Positions 10,357-21,965 of a stretch of DNA of 64,000 nt are shown here, piece after piece. The position numbers and the translations under genes were made by a program. This stretch comes from Saussurea involucrata. Taxonomy: Eukaryota > Streptophyta > Magnoliopsida > Asterales > Asteraceae. Location: contig CM066317.1 of the NCBI GenBank assembly GCA_033807775.1, positions 37,575,870 through 37,639,869 on the forward strand, written 5' to 3'. The first letter of the stretch is position 1. The number at the start of each line of letters is the position of its first letter. Below the pieces are notes generated by a model. It did not search any database, was not told the origin of the DNA, and worked only from the letters and a program-made list of their open reading frames with translations.

Positions 10357-10457
10357 GTTTGGCGCCCACCGTGGGGCCCCATCTAGAGAAAGTCTTCGAC
10401 AAACGTGCGTCCTACTAACATTTTCTTGGAGTTTCCTCTTTTTTATGTTTCAGGAAA
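10357..10457 (+). other. G leader with primer binding site
   Basis: After the LTR: GTT, then TGGCGCCCACCGTGGGGCC (about 10360-10378), then an untranslated leader to the gag ATG at 10458. Confidence 0.8.
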
Positions 10458-12320
10458 ATGGCAGGTAATGGAAACCAAGAGCAGGTCGTTGCCCAGATGC
10501 ATTGGGAGATTGAAAATGCACGTCGTCAGATCGATGCCCTTGCTGATCAAAGTCGAAGGGCAGCTGAAGAAATCGCACGACTGAGGAATCCATTCGGGCC
10601 AAAGAACGGTCCTAGACCATTCGTTCAGAATCCAGGTCTAGGATCGTTCGGTCAAAATCCAGGATCCGCTCCCTTCGTCCAGAATCCAGGACCATAACCA
10701 TTCGGTCAGAGTCAGCAGCAAGGTCCATTCATGCAGAACCAGCAGCCGGGATCGTTCATCCCAAATCCCCAGTTCGGGCCGGTCAGAGTCAGCATTTGAG
10801 GCCACCACCCATGCACAATGGGTCTCAGCCGTACTTCGTTCCTTTCAATGGGGATGCCAATGGCTTGTCGTACGGAAATGGCACCAGTTCAGGAGTTATT
10901 CCTCCAACAGGTATGAATTTCGATCCTAACGACCCCATCGCCCAGCGGTTGAGGATGTTGGAAGACCAGAATGAGCGTGTCCTGTCTTTGCTCGCTAAGC
11001 TATCGGAGGCAGCCGTTCCCATCGATGTCGAGCCTCGTTCGGGGTATCAGGCGTCGCCTTTCGTTGAAACGATCGAGACAGTCGACGTCCCGAAGAAATA
11101 TAATATCCCCGCTTTCACGCCCAAGTATTCAGGAATAACCGATCCAACGTAGCACATCGCGTAGTATAAGCAGTTAATGTGGACGGTCTCGATCTCGCAT
11201 ATGTACCAGGAAGTTTGCATGTGTAAGAGTTTCCGGGCGACCTTCACAGGTCCTGCTCTCCAATGGTTGATTAACCTCAAACCCAAATTCATCGGGTCGT
11301 TCGCTGAGTTAGTCTACAGGTTCTCCCAACAGTTCGCCAGCAGTCGCAAGATGGAGAAGCAGACCAGCGACCTGTACTACGTCGTGCAGAAGGCCGGTGA
11401 ATCTATCTGGAGTTATTTCAATAGGTTCAATGCAGAGATGATCAGTGTCCGCTACTGTGACCTGAAGACCGTGATCGAAGCTTACAAGCGTGGTCTAGAC
11501 GATAGTTCGGGTCTATACACCGATCTGACCAAATATCCTCCAGAGAATTTCGAAGATGTCCGTGCAAGAATCCTTGCTTATATGAGGGTGGAAGACGACG
11601 CTGCTTTTCGTCGAAAGCATTCTAACGACAAGAGATCGTTAAGTGTAAAGAAGACATAGTTCAAAACGAAGGCGGTGTCCAAGTCAGAGCCTGCGCGACA
11701 AATCTCGAATGTCCGATTCAAAACGAAAGCGGAGTTCAAGACCGCGACCAAATTACTTGGTCGAGGCCCTGAAGACCGTCCAGGCGACCATCCGGTGGCC
11801 GAAGAAGTCCGACAAAGACGACGGTAAGAAAGATAAGTCAAAGTGGTGCGACTTCCATGTCGACCACGGCCATGCGACGGACGAATGTATAGCTCTCAAA
11901 AAAGAGCTAGCATACCACGTCCCGAAGGGTAATCTCAAAGATATCATCGACGACGTCGTTACTCCAGCTAACGACATTCGACCCCTAACTCCCGATCATG
12001 CAAAGGTCGTCAACTACATAACTGGTGGTTCCGACGTGTGCGGTCTGACGTATTCCGCAGCCAAACGTCACGCCAGCCAAGCACCTGACGATCGACCTGT
12101 TCCTCGTTCATCAAGACCCAAAGGAGATCTGGAGTTCGAAGCCATGAAGATTTCATTCGACCAAGATGACCTCTGTGATTCGTATCGGAAACAACATTAC
12201 GGGTTGATCATTCAGCTCACGATTGGTAACTGTCTGACCCGACGAGTCTTGGTCGATGGAGGCAGTTCATCAAACGTCATCTTCCTTGATACCATCAAGA
12301 TCGATCGGAAATCACCATGA
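10458..12320 (+). pseudogene. gag: gypsy gag-protease, degenerate
   Basis: Same protein as H gag but broken. It starts MAGNGNQEQVVAQM. There is a stop after QNPGP (about 10695), a frame change near 10785, two stops around 11150-11165 (DPT*HIA*YK), one near 11657 (KKT*), and a deletion with frame change near 11745 that removes about 54 bp present in D. The readable parts are the PF.QNPG repeats, VAQR-like IAQRLRMLEDQNE, GPALQWLINLKPK, the Cys-His motif CDFHVDHGHATDEC (about 11850) and the protease signature VDGGSSSNVIF (about 12254). Confidence 0.85.
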
Positions 12321-12747
12321 CGCTCAACAACATTGGTCGGTTTCAATGGAGACGCGACAAGCACCTGTGGAGAGATCACCTTGCCTGTCTATGCCGGAGG
12401 AATCAACAGGCAGGCCAAGTTCAACGTCATCGACTATGCGTCGGTCTATAACATCATCTTATGTCGACCATAGATCCATGACATGAAAGTCGTTCCCTCG
12501 ATGTATCATCAGACCATGAAATTCCCTACGTCGTGGGGAGTCCAGGATCAAAAGTGAGCCGAAAGTCTCCCGCGACTGCTACAAGACCACCCTGAAGCCG
12601 CAAAAGCAGGCCATCTAGCAATTACAGGTCCAGGATGCTCCTGGGACAGCCGACGACTATCGCCTGGAGGAAGTCGTCCTGGACCAGAGCAAGCATGACC
12701 AGAAGGTCTTTATAGGTTCGTCCCTCGATCCTTTCCTTAAAGACAAA
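12321..12747 (+). pseudogene. gypsy protease C-terminal half and linker to RT, degenerate
   Basis: Corresponds to the D segment with YNIILGRPWIHEMKAV, but is split over frames by small indels. From about 12620, after a TAG, one frame is open and continues into the RT (EEVVLDQSKHDQK, GSSLDP). Confidence 0.7.
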
Positions 12748-14802
12748 TTGATATCTTTCTTACAGGAACATGCCGACTACTTTGTCTGGTCGCACGAAGA
12801 CATGATCGGCATAGACCCCAACATTATTTCTCACAAGTTCAATGTCGACCCGTCGTTTAAGCCTGTCAAACAAAAGCGCCGAAAATTTGCTCTTGAAAGG
12901 AATAAGGTAATAAATGACGAGGTTGACAATCTCCGCAAGACAAGGAAAATTCGAGAAGTAAAGTACCCCGACTGGTTTGCCAATGTCGTGGTCATGGCGA
13001 AGAAAAATGGCAAGTGGAGGGTCTGTATCGATTTTACAGATCTCAACAAAGCTTGTCCAAAAGACCCATTTCCGTTGCCACATATCGATGCCATGGTCGA
13101 CGCGATAGAAGGACATGAACTATTGACGTTCATGGATGCTTATTCTGGATACAATCAGATCCTGATGCACGTCGAGGACCAGGAGAAAACTGCATTTATG
13201 ACAGATCGAGGTATTTGCTGTTATAAGGTTATTCCTTTTGGACTAAAAAATGCATATTCTACCTACCAGCGTCTGGTGAACAAAATGTTCAAATACCACC
13301 TTGGCGACACGATGAAAGTGTATATCGACGACATGCTAGTCAAATCGAAGCAAGCAGTCGACCACGTCGAGCATTTGAGGAAGTCGTTCGACATCCTCCG
13401 AAAGTATAGCATGAAGCTTAACCCGACGAAGTGTTCCTTTGGAGTCAGTGCGGGAAAATTCCTAGGTTACATGGTCACTCGACGAGGAATCGAGGCCAAC
13501 CCCGACCAGATCAAAGCCATTATCGAGATCAAATCTCCAAGAAATTTCAAAGAAGTCCAAAGGCTCACTGGTCGCGTGGCAGCTTTGAACAGGTTTATCT
13601 CTCGATCTTCAGATAGATGTCATTTATTTTATAACGTCCTCGGGAAAAATAAAGGCTTCAACTGGACCGACGATCATGAGCAAGGGCTGCAAAAACTAAA
13701 GGAGTACATGACGTCGCCTCCTTTGCTGTCAAAGCCTCACGATCATGAGGTCTTGCAGCTATATTTGGCTGTTAGTTCTAATGCAATAAGCGTCGTCCTG
13801 ACACGAGAAAATGAAAAGAAGCAACTGCCGATCTACAATGTAAGTAAATCTCTATTGGACGCCGAAACCAGGTATTCCTCTATGGAAAAATTGCTTTTGT
13901 CGCTAGTCACAGCTGTTAAAAAATTGCGACATTACTTTGAATCGCATCCTATTACCGTCGTGACTAACTTTTCTCTTAAGTCTGTCTTGAGGAACCCTGA
14001 GTTAACAGGTCGTTTAGCAAAATGGAGCATATATCTCAGCAGTTACGACATCGATTTCAAGCCCAGGACCGCGATCAAATCGCAAGCCTTGGCGGATTTC
14101 ATTGATGATTTCAGTCCTGAACTGGAAAAAGAAGCAGAGCTCGAAGTGTCTACTGTGGCGACTCACGAATACGTGCCCTGGATTTTACATGTCGACGGAT
14201 CATCCAACGCTAGGTTCAGGACTAGGCGTCGTCTTAAAGTCGCCACAGGGGGCAAGATGGTGTATTCCGTGCGATGCGACTTCAAAACCACCAACAATGA
14301 AGCTGAGTACGAAGCCCTGCTCGTGGGAATGAATATGGCCCACGACTCGGGGGCAACCGCGCTACATGTTAGAAGCGATTCTCTCCTGGTCGTGAACCAG
14401 ATGAACGGAGAATTCGCGGCCAAAGATTCAAAAATGACAGCGTATCTGAAGGTAGCAAAGGAAAAATCCCAAAAGTTCAAATCATTTTCTATTGAAGAGA
14501 TTCCAAGGGACCAGAACACTCAAGCCGACGCCTTAGCAAACCTTGGGTCTGCTCTTGTCGAACCAATATTCAATAGCATTCCTATGATCCATCTGGCGAC
14601 GTCGTCCATCGAAAATCACGATGTCGTCCACATCGAAGACCAAGAAGATGATTGGTCGTGCGAAATCCGAAATTTCCTTATGCACGACCATGTCCCAGAA
14701 GACAAGATGGAAGCTCGGAAGATCAGATTCAAAGCATTCAGGTATGTCGTGATCGGAGATAGACTCTATCGACGATCATCGACAGGCTTAAACCTGAGAT
14801 GA
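12748..14802 (+). CDS. pol: gypsy reverse transcriptase with two RNase H domains
   Basis: Copies element RNA into DNA and degrades the RNA strand. 684 codons open from the TTG at 12748; the frame is in fact open from about 12620, so the first residue given is not a true start. RT signatures: WRVCIDFTDLNKACPKDPFP, FMDAYSGYNQI, PFGLKNA, and the catalytic YIDD at residues 192-195. A first RNase H follows (LPIYNVSKSLLDAETRYSSME, PITVVTNFSLKSVL), then a second, archaeal-like RNase H with HVDGSSN (Asp at residue 483), NNEAEYEALL, SDSLLVVNQMNGE and QADALANLGS. Two RNase H domains in a row are the mark of the Tat group. In the first RNase H, VSSNAISVVL and TNFSLK replace usual Asp-bearing motifs, so that domain looks degenerate. 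The frame ends in TGA just before the integrase. Confidence 0.9.
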   Translation: MISFLQEHADYFVWSHEDMIGIDPNIISHKFNVDPSFKPVKQKRRKFALERNKVINDEVDNLRKTRKIREVKYPDWFANVVVMAKKNGKWRVCIDFTDLNKACPKDPFPLPHIDAMVDAIEGHELLTFMDAYSGYNQILMHVEDQEKTAFMTDRGICCYKVIPFGLKNAYSTYQRLVNKMFKYHLGDTMKVYIDDMLVKSKQAVDHVEHLRKSFDILRKYSMKLNPTKCSFGVSAGKFLGYMVTRRGIEANPDQIKAIIEIKSPRNFKEVQRLTGRVAALNRFISRSSDRCHLFYNVLGKNKGFNWTDDHEQGLQKLKEYMTSPPLLSKPHDHEVLQLYLAVSSNAISVVLTRENEKKQLPIYNVSKSLLDAETRYSSMEKLLLSLVTAVKKLRHYFESHPITVVTNFSLKSVLRNPELTGRLAKWSIYLSSYDIDFKPRTAIKSQALADFIDDFSPELEKEAELEVSTVATHEYVPWILHVDGSSNARFRTRRRLKVATGGKMVYSVRCDFKTTNNEAEYEALLVGMNMAHDSGATALHVRSDSLLVVNQMNGEFAAKDSKMTAYLKVAKEKSQKFKSFSIEEIPRDQNTQADALANLGSALVEPIFNSIPMIHLATSSIENHDVVHIEDQEDDWSCEIRNFLMHDHVPEDKMEARKIRFKAFRYVVIGDRLYRRSSTGLNLR

Positions 14803-15345
14803 GTCATCAGCAAAATTCAAGTTCAGAAGATCCTTCAAGAGATGCACGATGGAGAGTGTGGCAATCACTCAGGTGGTCGCAGTTTGGCCAATCGTATCTC
14901 TCGACAAGGCTACTTTTGGCCAACACTGTGACAAGACGCCGTCAGGTATGTCCAGAACTGTGATCCCTGTCAACGACATTCAGGTACGTCCCATAAACCT
15001 TCTGAACGTCTACACTCAACATTGATCCCATGGCCCTTCATGAGGTGGGGAATGGATATTGTCGGCAAGCTACCACCTGCCCCAGGGCAAAAGGTATTCC
15101 TTCTCGTACTTACGGATTATTTTTCTAAGTGGGTAGAAGCAGCTGCCTTCTCCCAAGTTCAGGGCAAGGAAGTCGTCTCTTTTATCCAGACTAACATCAT
15201 ATGCAGGTTTGGGATTCCATCTGAAATTGTCTGCAACAATGGATCCCAGTTCATAAGCAACAGGACTCGACAGTTCTGTGAAGACCGCAACATCAAGCTG
15301 ACGACCTCGACACCCAGGTATCCCCAGGCAAATGGACTTGCTGAG
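14803..15345 (+). pseudogene. gypsy integrase, N-terminal and catalytic part
   Basis: Joins element DNA into the genome. Visible: the zinc-binding part (EMHDGECGNHSGG ... NCDPCQRH), then WGMDIVGKLP with the first catalytic Asp, TDYFSKWVEAA, CNNGSQF, and ANGLAE with the catalytic Glu; the spacing from the second acidic position to the Glu is 35 residues. Two defects: a stop where Trp is expected in WPTL*QDAV (about 14930), and Asn in place of the second catalytic Asp (CNNGSQF rather than CDNGSQF). Copia A is inserted right behind the catalytic Glu codon; the rest is at 45594-46138. Confidence 0.88.
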
Positions 15346-16306
15346 TGTTGGTCCAGAAGGGTTATACAAGTTTGTAGAAGGGGGGGGGGGGTTGAATACA
15401 AACACACGATTTTTACTTTCTAAATTGTTTATTGATATAATCAAACAATTTACAACTTGTTGTGGAACAAGATTAAGGATTAACCTAATCTAAACAAGTT
15501 ATGAGAACACTATGTTTCTTGCACTAGAATTAAGACAGAAAGGAGATAAGAATATTACTAATAAAATTCTAACACAAATATAGTAGAGAGAAGAAGATGG
15601 CCGAGCACTTCATTTCTGAAGTAGGGTTCTTCTTATATACTGCATGAATTTAATGCATAGCAGTACAACTTTACACATGGCATCAGCTGATTGGTTGCAT
15701 GGTTTGCCCATTGTAGACAACCTTAGTAGCCGCATGATGTACAATGTAGAATTAGAGTTGGTTGTACGATAATGGACAGAAGGGATGTCCTATTCTGACA
15801 TTTTCGTACGGAAACGTGCAAGGGGGTAAGACAAAGGTAACTTGTAGAGGAATACTTCATGATCAGCGTTCGTTGAACAGTACTTTATCAGCGAGTGACA
15901 AAGCTCAGCGTTCGATGAAGTCTTCTACTTGAAACTTCACGTTGAGTGGACAAATCTTGGCTTCGTTGATATCCGCATCAGTTCATTAGTAGACTTGTCG
16001 CTGGTTCTTTGGCTTGATCTTCGACTTCATCGTAGAAACTTTGTTGACGTGAAACTTGTCTTCAGGGATTATAAGTAAACAACTAAAATCATTAGCGATC
16101 ATCAACAAGACTGAACGGCTCAGAGCTGTATTGACGAATAGTATCGCTGAACGTAATTTAATGAACATGAGTTTCCAATCAGCGGTACTGTAGAGACACA
16201 GTACTTATCAGCGATAGTGAAACTCTAATACATATTGTCTACTTACAATTTTCACTAAGTGTTTCTTAAAGAGTCATTATCAAATCACTGAGGGTTTGGA
16301 TCAACA
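15346..16306 (-). repeat. copia LTR (3' LTR of A)
   Basis: 961 bp; minus strand from TGTTGATCCAAACCC to GGGACCAACA-type end (here TCTGGACCAACA). Contains a run of 12 G on the plus strand near the end and a TATA box (plus TTCTTATATACTG, minus GTATATAAGAA) at about 15632-15643. Confidence 0.88.
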
Positions 16307-16588
16307 ATATCCCCCTATTTGATATTGACATAGCAACAAAAAGAAAATTGCTAACTATGAAAACATAAGGATAAAAAGAACTCATAAAATATTTGTCCTT
16401 TTTACTGTTTTCTGGAATCTTTTAAGTACTGATGGAGTAAAGTACATTCGCTGAAAAAAAAATTAACTTCGTATAAGTTACAAAGGGAAGTGGAAAAATT
16501 ACAAGTACAACAAATAAATTTACAAGTACAAAAGATGTAAGGTGATAAAGATAGAAGAATTACAAGGAAATCCTATCAGGTAAAAAGG
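16307..16588 (-). other. polypurine tract and 3' untranslated region of A
   Basis: Minus strand AAATAGGGGGATAT directly before the 3' LTR (16307-16320); the rest is AT-rich and non-coding. Confidence 0.75.
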
Positions 16589-17571
16589 TTATTCCTTAAT
16601 GAGAAGTTCATCAAGGGTTCTTGTAGAGGGGATCATCCAGTCACGGACTGTTTCTCCGAGATTTCGTCTATTATGTGCTTCAGTAAAGATCAGGGGGTTC
16701 ATGAAGTGTTCGAGAAGATCTTTTCTGAATTTGCACCAGTAGATAAGATCCCTGAGCTGTTCGATGGGAGTGATGGGTAGCTCAGAGATGCATTGAAAGC
16801 GTTCTCGTCCATCATAGTCGTGAAAGAAGATACCATAAGGTTCTCTTAAGACTTTTCCAGGGATGAAGCGTTCACCAGGGGGCAGGGAGGTGTCGAGAGC
16901 AGAGAGGTCAGGTTCAGGACCAAGTACTTCAGCACGTGAAAAACCAATACCTGTTTCATTTCTGATAGGAGGGCCTGAGTCTGAAGGTATTATCTTTTTC
17001 TTTGCAGAGGCCCTTCTTTGTTGAGCTGGATTAGGAGGAGGAGGAGGAATATCCACAGCAGATGAAACCAAATCGATCTGAGAATTTATAATTTTCTCGA
17101 CATGGATTTTATACTGTGAGCGAGATCGCTGAATGGCTATTCGCATCTCCAACCATTCAGAGAAACCGTATTTCTTGATCGTAGCAGCATAGATGGTTTC
17201 CTTGGTACCATTTTCTCTGAATATGTCAACTTCAACATTAGGAATTTTTATGGTTGTTCTTCCCCTGATGTTTACTTTGTTGATCCTAGATGCCCGAGAT
17301 CGATAGTGCAGTCTTTCTTTCACCATTCCAAGGTAGAGTTAGATACCTTTGTCTTTTCTTCGATGATCTTCTTGGCGTCTTTCCACAATTGACGTTGGAC
17401 ATCAATGGGAGTCTTCTTCAGATCAGGATCCTTCACCAATTGTTGGACAAGCTGGATGGCGTAGGCTTTATCTTGTTCTTCAGCTTTCCTTCGATCAACG
17501 AGTTATTTTTCAGCCTTGAGATGTTCAACGTATTCCTTCTTTGATAGTCTGAACTTAGGGTCAGGGACTTT
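16589..17571 (-). pseudogene. third gene of copia A, C-terminal part
   Basis: Same orientation as pol. The frame 16589-17326 encodes INKVNIRGRTTIKIP, VDIFRENGTKETIYAATIKK, a Pro-rich linker, then LREPYGIFFHDYDGRERF and the C-terminus RTLDELLIKE. Upstream it continues to the D insertion but is broken by a TGA where copy B has Gly (EWGKERL). No enzymatic motif is recognised. The position after pol is that of envelope-like genes in the SIRE lineage, but I see no signal peptide or membrane anchor. The frame resumes at 26041. Confidence 0.75.
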
Positions 17572-17576
17572 GTGTC

Positions 17577-19306
17577 TGTTTGGGTAAAATTTCACCAGTC
17601 TTGACCATGACCAAGATAGGGAAGATATTTGTTAATGCCAAAAATCGCACCAAATGGACAACTTAAGGTCGATGTGGACTTAAACAACTAAAGAAAGAAT
17701 CTTTCGACGAGACGTGCGACGATAAATAAAATAAAGAAACAAGGGATTTGATGACGCAGGAAAAACCTCAAACGAGGAAAAAACCTGCGGACGACAAGGG
17801 GTGTCGTCGCTGCACTATGGTCACCAATCAGGGGCGATGTCCTTGGATACTGGTGTCGATCGTACAATGATTACAATACAAATGAAGAAAATGCTTCGAA
17901 ATGTAAAGTACAAGTGTTTGAACGTAAAAACAGGTGTTTGTCGTGTACGAAACAAAGTATGAACTGCTGGTCGAGGGCTGTTGTCGTGCATCGAGAGTGA
18001 TACTTAGAATAATGGTTCTTCACTTCAGGTGTTCTTGAATATTGCTTCGGTTGTTAATAGCCGGATACTCGATGTGTTGAAATGTTGATTGAGCTTGATA
18101 TTTATAGTCTTCGCGTCCTTAGCTTCATCAATGAATGCTCCTTTAATGGCCTTAACGGTTGGAAACGGTCGCCGGAGTAATGATCTTCGTCCGTTACAGT
18201 CGCCGACTGTTTAATGATTGTGTCGGTTATAGTCGTTGCTCCTTAATGACTTTTACTCCTGCATTAAACACTTAATAAACGGTCATGGTTAACGTTAGCT
18301 TTGGTCGAAGTCGCATGTCCTTATATAATAGTCGTGCGGATCGGGCGACGCTATGGTCGAGCGTCGTAAGGAACTCTCGACTTACCTTTTATGAGGGACG
18401 ACGATGGTGTTCTAGGTCTTTGTCGAGACCTTATCTTAATACAAGATATAGTCCCCAATCATACGTCTTACCTGTTCTGGCCGCGGTCGAGCGACGTGAT
18501 TTTTTGCCCAAACAATATTTATTATACTTTTCCATAATAAGGTTAAATCATAATTACTTTATCATCTAACCAAAGCTGAAATCGAAAGTTATCCACCTCA
18601 CGACACTCGACCATGACGTCGTCTAGCTCACACGACCGTCGTATGGAACCTCTCGACCTCGACCGACTAACGTACGTTATTTCTGTTACTTTTTCATTGT
18701 TTAATGCAAGGTCAATGTCATTGATGACCAACAGCTATAACTGACGAAGGCCATTAACAGCATTAAATATGGCGTCCGTTACGACTGTTACACGAAGCTT
18801 TTTATGAACTCAGTAAAGGCATTCGAAGACTATAACTACAAGGATTCCGTCCTCATTTGCGGATCATCTCATCATCTCTCACACCCTGAATCAACTGAAC
18901 TCTCAAAGAACACTCGAAACAAAGAATTCTCTCGCAACAGATCGCTCACGATGCACGACATACATGCACGACACTTAGTTCTTGCACACGACGCACCCGT
19001 TTTTACATTTGATACACTTGTTACTTTACATTAAAACGTATTTCCTTCATTTGTATTGTAATCTCTGTACGATCGACACCTGAAACATAAGGACATCGCC
19101 CTCTTGGCGACCATAGTGCAGTGACGACCCCCAAAGTCGTCCGCGGGTTTTTTCCTCATTGAGGTTTTTCCCGCGTCACCAAAATCTCTGTCTTATTTAC
19201 ATTTTTCGTCTTTGTCGTACGCTTTGTCGAAAGATTCCTGTTCTTTAGTTGTTAAGCTCCACAATCAACCTTAAGTTATCCTTCTGGACGGTTTTTGGCA
19301 TTAACA
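17577..19306 (+). repeat. gypsy LTR (5' LTR of D), split by a solo LTR
   Basis: Starts TGTTTGGGTAAAATTTCACC, resumes at 18520 and ends GGCATTAACA at 19306. Compared with the 3' LTR it also has about 65 bp extra around the insertion point. The TATA region reads GACTATAACTAC here instead of GACTATAAATAC in the 3' LTR. Confidence 0.85.
17630..18514 (-). repeat. solo gypsy LTR in D
   Basis: 885 bp, opposite orientation to D, from TGTTTGGGCAAAAAATCAC (18514) to GGCATTAACA (17630), flanked by ATATT at 17625-17629 and 18515-18519. Same length and subfamily as the solo LTR at 61696-62580. It is the innermost layer of the nest. Confidence 0.92.
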
Positions 19307-19406
19307 GTTTGACACCCGCCGTGGGGCCCCATCTAGAGAAAATCTTTGACAAACGTGCGTCTTACAAACAATTTCTTGGAGTTTCCTCTTTTTCTGTTTC
19401 AGGAAA
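19307..19406 (+). other. D leader with decayed primer site
   Basis: GTTTGACACCCGCCGTGGGGC follows the LTR; in G the same place reads GTTTGGCGCCCACCGTGGGGC. The TGGCGCC core has become TGACACC, so tRNA priming is probably impaired. Confidence 0.7.
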
Positions 19407-21625
19407 ATGGCAGCCAACAGAAATCATGAGCAGCTCATTGCTCAGATGTATTAGGAGTTAGAAGCTGCTCAGAATCAAATCAACGTCCTTGCTGATCAAA
19501 GTCGAAGGGCAGCTGAGGAAATTGCGCGGCTGAGAAATCAAAATCCGAATGGATCGTTCGGACCGCAGAACGGTCCTAGACCATTCGTCCAGAATCGTTC
19601 GGTCTGAATCCAGGATCCGCTCCCTTCGTCCATAATCCAGATCCAGGTCCAGGTCCATTCGTTCATAACCCTGGACCAGACCCGTTCGGCCAGAATCCAC
19701 AACCAGGCCCATTCATGCAGAATCAGTAACCGGGATCGTTCATCCTAAACCCCCAGTTTGGGACGGTTCCTCCTCAGCATCTGAGACCTCCACCCATGAA
19801 CAATGGGTCCCAGCCGTATTTTGTCCCTTTCAACGGGGACGCCAATGGCTCGTCGTACGGAAATGGCGCCAGTCCAGGAGGTAACCCTCAAGCAGGAGTA
19901 AATCCTGATCCTAATGACCCCGTCACTCAGCGGTTGAAATAGCTCGAAGATCAGAACGAGCGTGACCTATCTTTACTCGCTAAGCTGCCGGGGGCAGCCA
20001 TACCTGTCGATGTCGATCCTCGTTCAGGGTATCAGGCGTCGCCTTTCGTCGACAAGATCGCGACAGTCGACATCTCGAAGAAGTACAATATTCCCTCTTT
20101 CACGCCCAAGTATTCGGGGATAACCGATCCGACAGAGCACATCGCGCAGTACAAGCAGCTAATGTGGACGGTCTCGATCCCACACATCTCCCAAGAAGTA
20201 TACATGTGCAAGAGTTTTGGGGCGACCCTCACTGGTCCTGCCCTCCAATGGTTGATCAATCTCAAACCCAAATCCATCGGGTCGTTCGCTGAGTTGGTCA
20301 ACCAATTCTCCCAGCAGTTCGCCAGCAGTCGCAAGATGGAGAAGCAGACCAGCGACTTGTATTATGTCGTTTAGAAAGACGGTGAATCTATTCGAAGCTA
20401 CTTCAATAGATTCAATGCATAATTGATCAGTGTCCGAAACTATGACGTCAAGACCGCGATCAAAGCCTACAAACGTGGTCTAGACGACAATTCGGGCTTA
20501 TACACCGATCTGACCAAGTATCCCCCGGAGAATTTCGAAGATGTCTGAGCCAGAACCCTTGCTTATATGAGGGTGGAAGACGATGCTGCCTTTCGTCGTA
20601 AGCATACAGACGACAAAAGGTCGTTAAGTGTAAGGAAGCCAGAGTTCAAGACAAAGGCAGTGTCCAAGCCAGAATCTGCACGACAAATCTCGAACGTTCA
20701 ATTCAAGACGAAAGCGGAGTTCAATACCGCGGCCAGATTTCCGCAGTACCCTAAGATATCCTCCTACGGATTCAAAGAGACCACTAAGGACTTGGTCGAG
20801 GCTCTGAAGACCGCCCAGACGACCATTCGATGACCAAAGAAGTCCGATCAGGACGATGGTAAGAAATATAAATTGAAGTGGTGCGACTTCCATGTCGACC
20901 ATGGTCATGCGACATTTGATTGTATAGCTCTCAAAAAGGAGCTAGCATATCACGTCCCGAAGGGCAATCTCAAAGATATCATTGACGACGACGTCACTCC
21001 AGCTAACGACGCTCGTCCGCCAACCCCCGAGCATGCAAAGGTCGTTAACTGCATCACTGGTGGTTCCGATGTGTGTCGTCTAACATATTTCGTTGCCAAA
21101 CGTCATGCCAGCCAATCGCCTGACGATCGTCCTATCCCATGCTCATCAAGGTCCAAAGGAGATCTGGAGTTAGAAACCATGAAGATCATGTTCGACCAAG
21201 ACGACCTCGGTGACTTGTATCAGAAGCATCATGACGGGTTGATTATTCAACTCACGGTTGGTAATTGTTTAACCCGACGAGTCTTGGTCGATGGAGGCAG
21301 TTCAGCAAACGTCATCTTCCTTGATACCATCAAGGCCATGGGAATCGATCGATCGTAAATCACCCGACGTTCGAAAACCTTGGTTGGTTTCAATGGAGAA
21401 GCGACAAGTACCTGTAGAGAGATCACCTTGCCTGTCTATGCTGGAGGAATCAACAAGCAGACCAAGTTCAACGTCACTGATTGCTCGTCGGCCTATAACA
21501 TCATCTTAGGTCGACCGTGGATCCATGAAATGAAAGCCGTTCCCTCGACGTACCATCAGACCATGAAATTCCCTACGTCGTGGGGAGTCCAGGAGATCAA
21601 AAGTGAGCTGAAGTCGCAGAAATAG
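19407..21625 (+). pseudogene. gag: gypsy gag-protease of D, degenerate
   Basis: Homologue of H gag. It starts MAANRNHEQLIAQMY followed by a stop. More stops and frame changes follow (about 19600-19800, 19940, 20373, 20420, 20545, 20833). Readable: GPALQWLINLKPKSIGSFAE, the FKTKAV/FKTKAEF basic segment, CDFHVDHGHATFDC (about 20883), VDGGSSANVIF (about 21288) and the protease C-terminal part YNIILGRPWIHEMKAV (about 21495). It keeps 54 bp or so that G has lost, including a YPKISSYGFKE segment. Confidence 0.85.
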
Positions 21626-21965
21626 GCCGTCTAGCAGTTATGGGTCGAAGAAGTTGTCCTGGATCAAAGTACATATGACCAGAAGGTCCTGACAGGTTCG
21701 TCTCTCGATCCACGCCTTAAAAACAAGCTAATATCTTTCTTGCAGAAAAATGTCGATTGTTTTGCCTAGTCGCACGAATACAAATCTCCTCAACTCAGAG
21801 AAAATTTGAGAAGATAAGCTTTCCACCATGTGAGAAGGTCCTTCTCGTATCTCAGAAGTCGTGGGTAAAGATGTCTATCGACTCCGAACCCTCGACAATC
21901 GAGGTATCTCACTTAGCTATAATGCAACACATCTGGAAAGGTATGCCTTCCAAGTCCTTTTCTAT
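21626..21965 (+). pseudogene. gypsy pol stub fused to integrase C-terminus
   Basis: The segment before RT is present (EEVVLDQS, GSSLDP, LISFLQKNVDCFA then a stop). At about 21785 it is joined directly to the integrase end (KLSTMWEGPSRISEVV, TLDNRG, YNATHLERY). About 3 kb of pol is missing compared with G. Confidence 0.8.
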
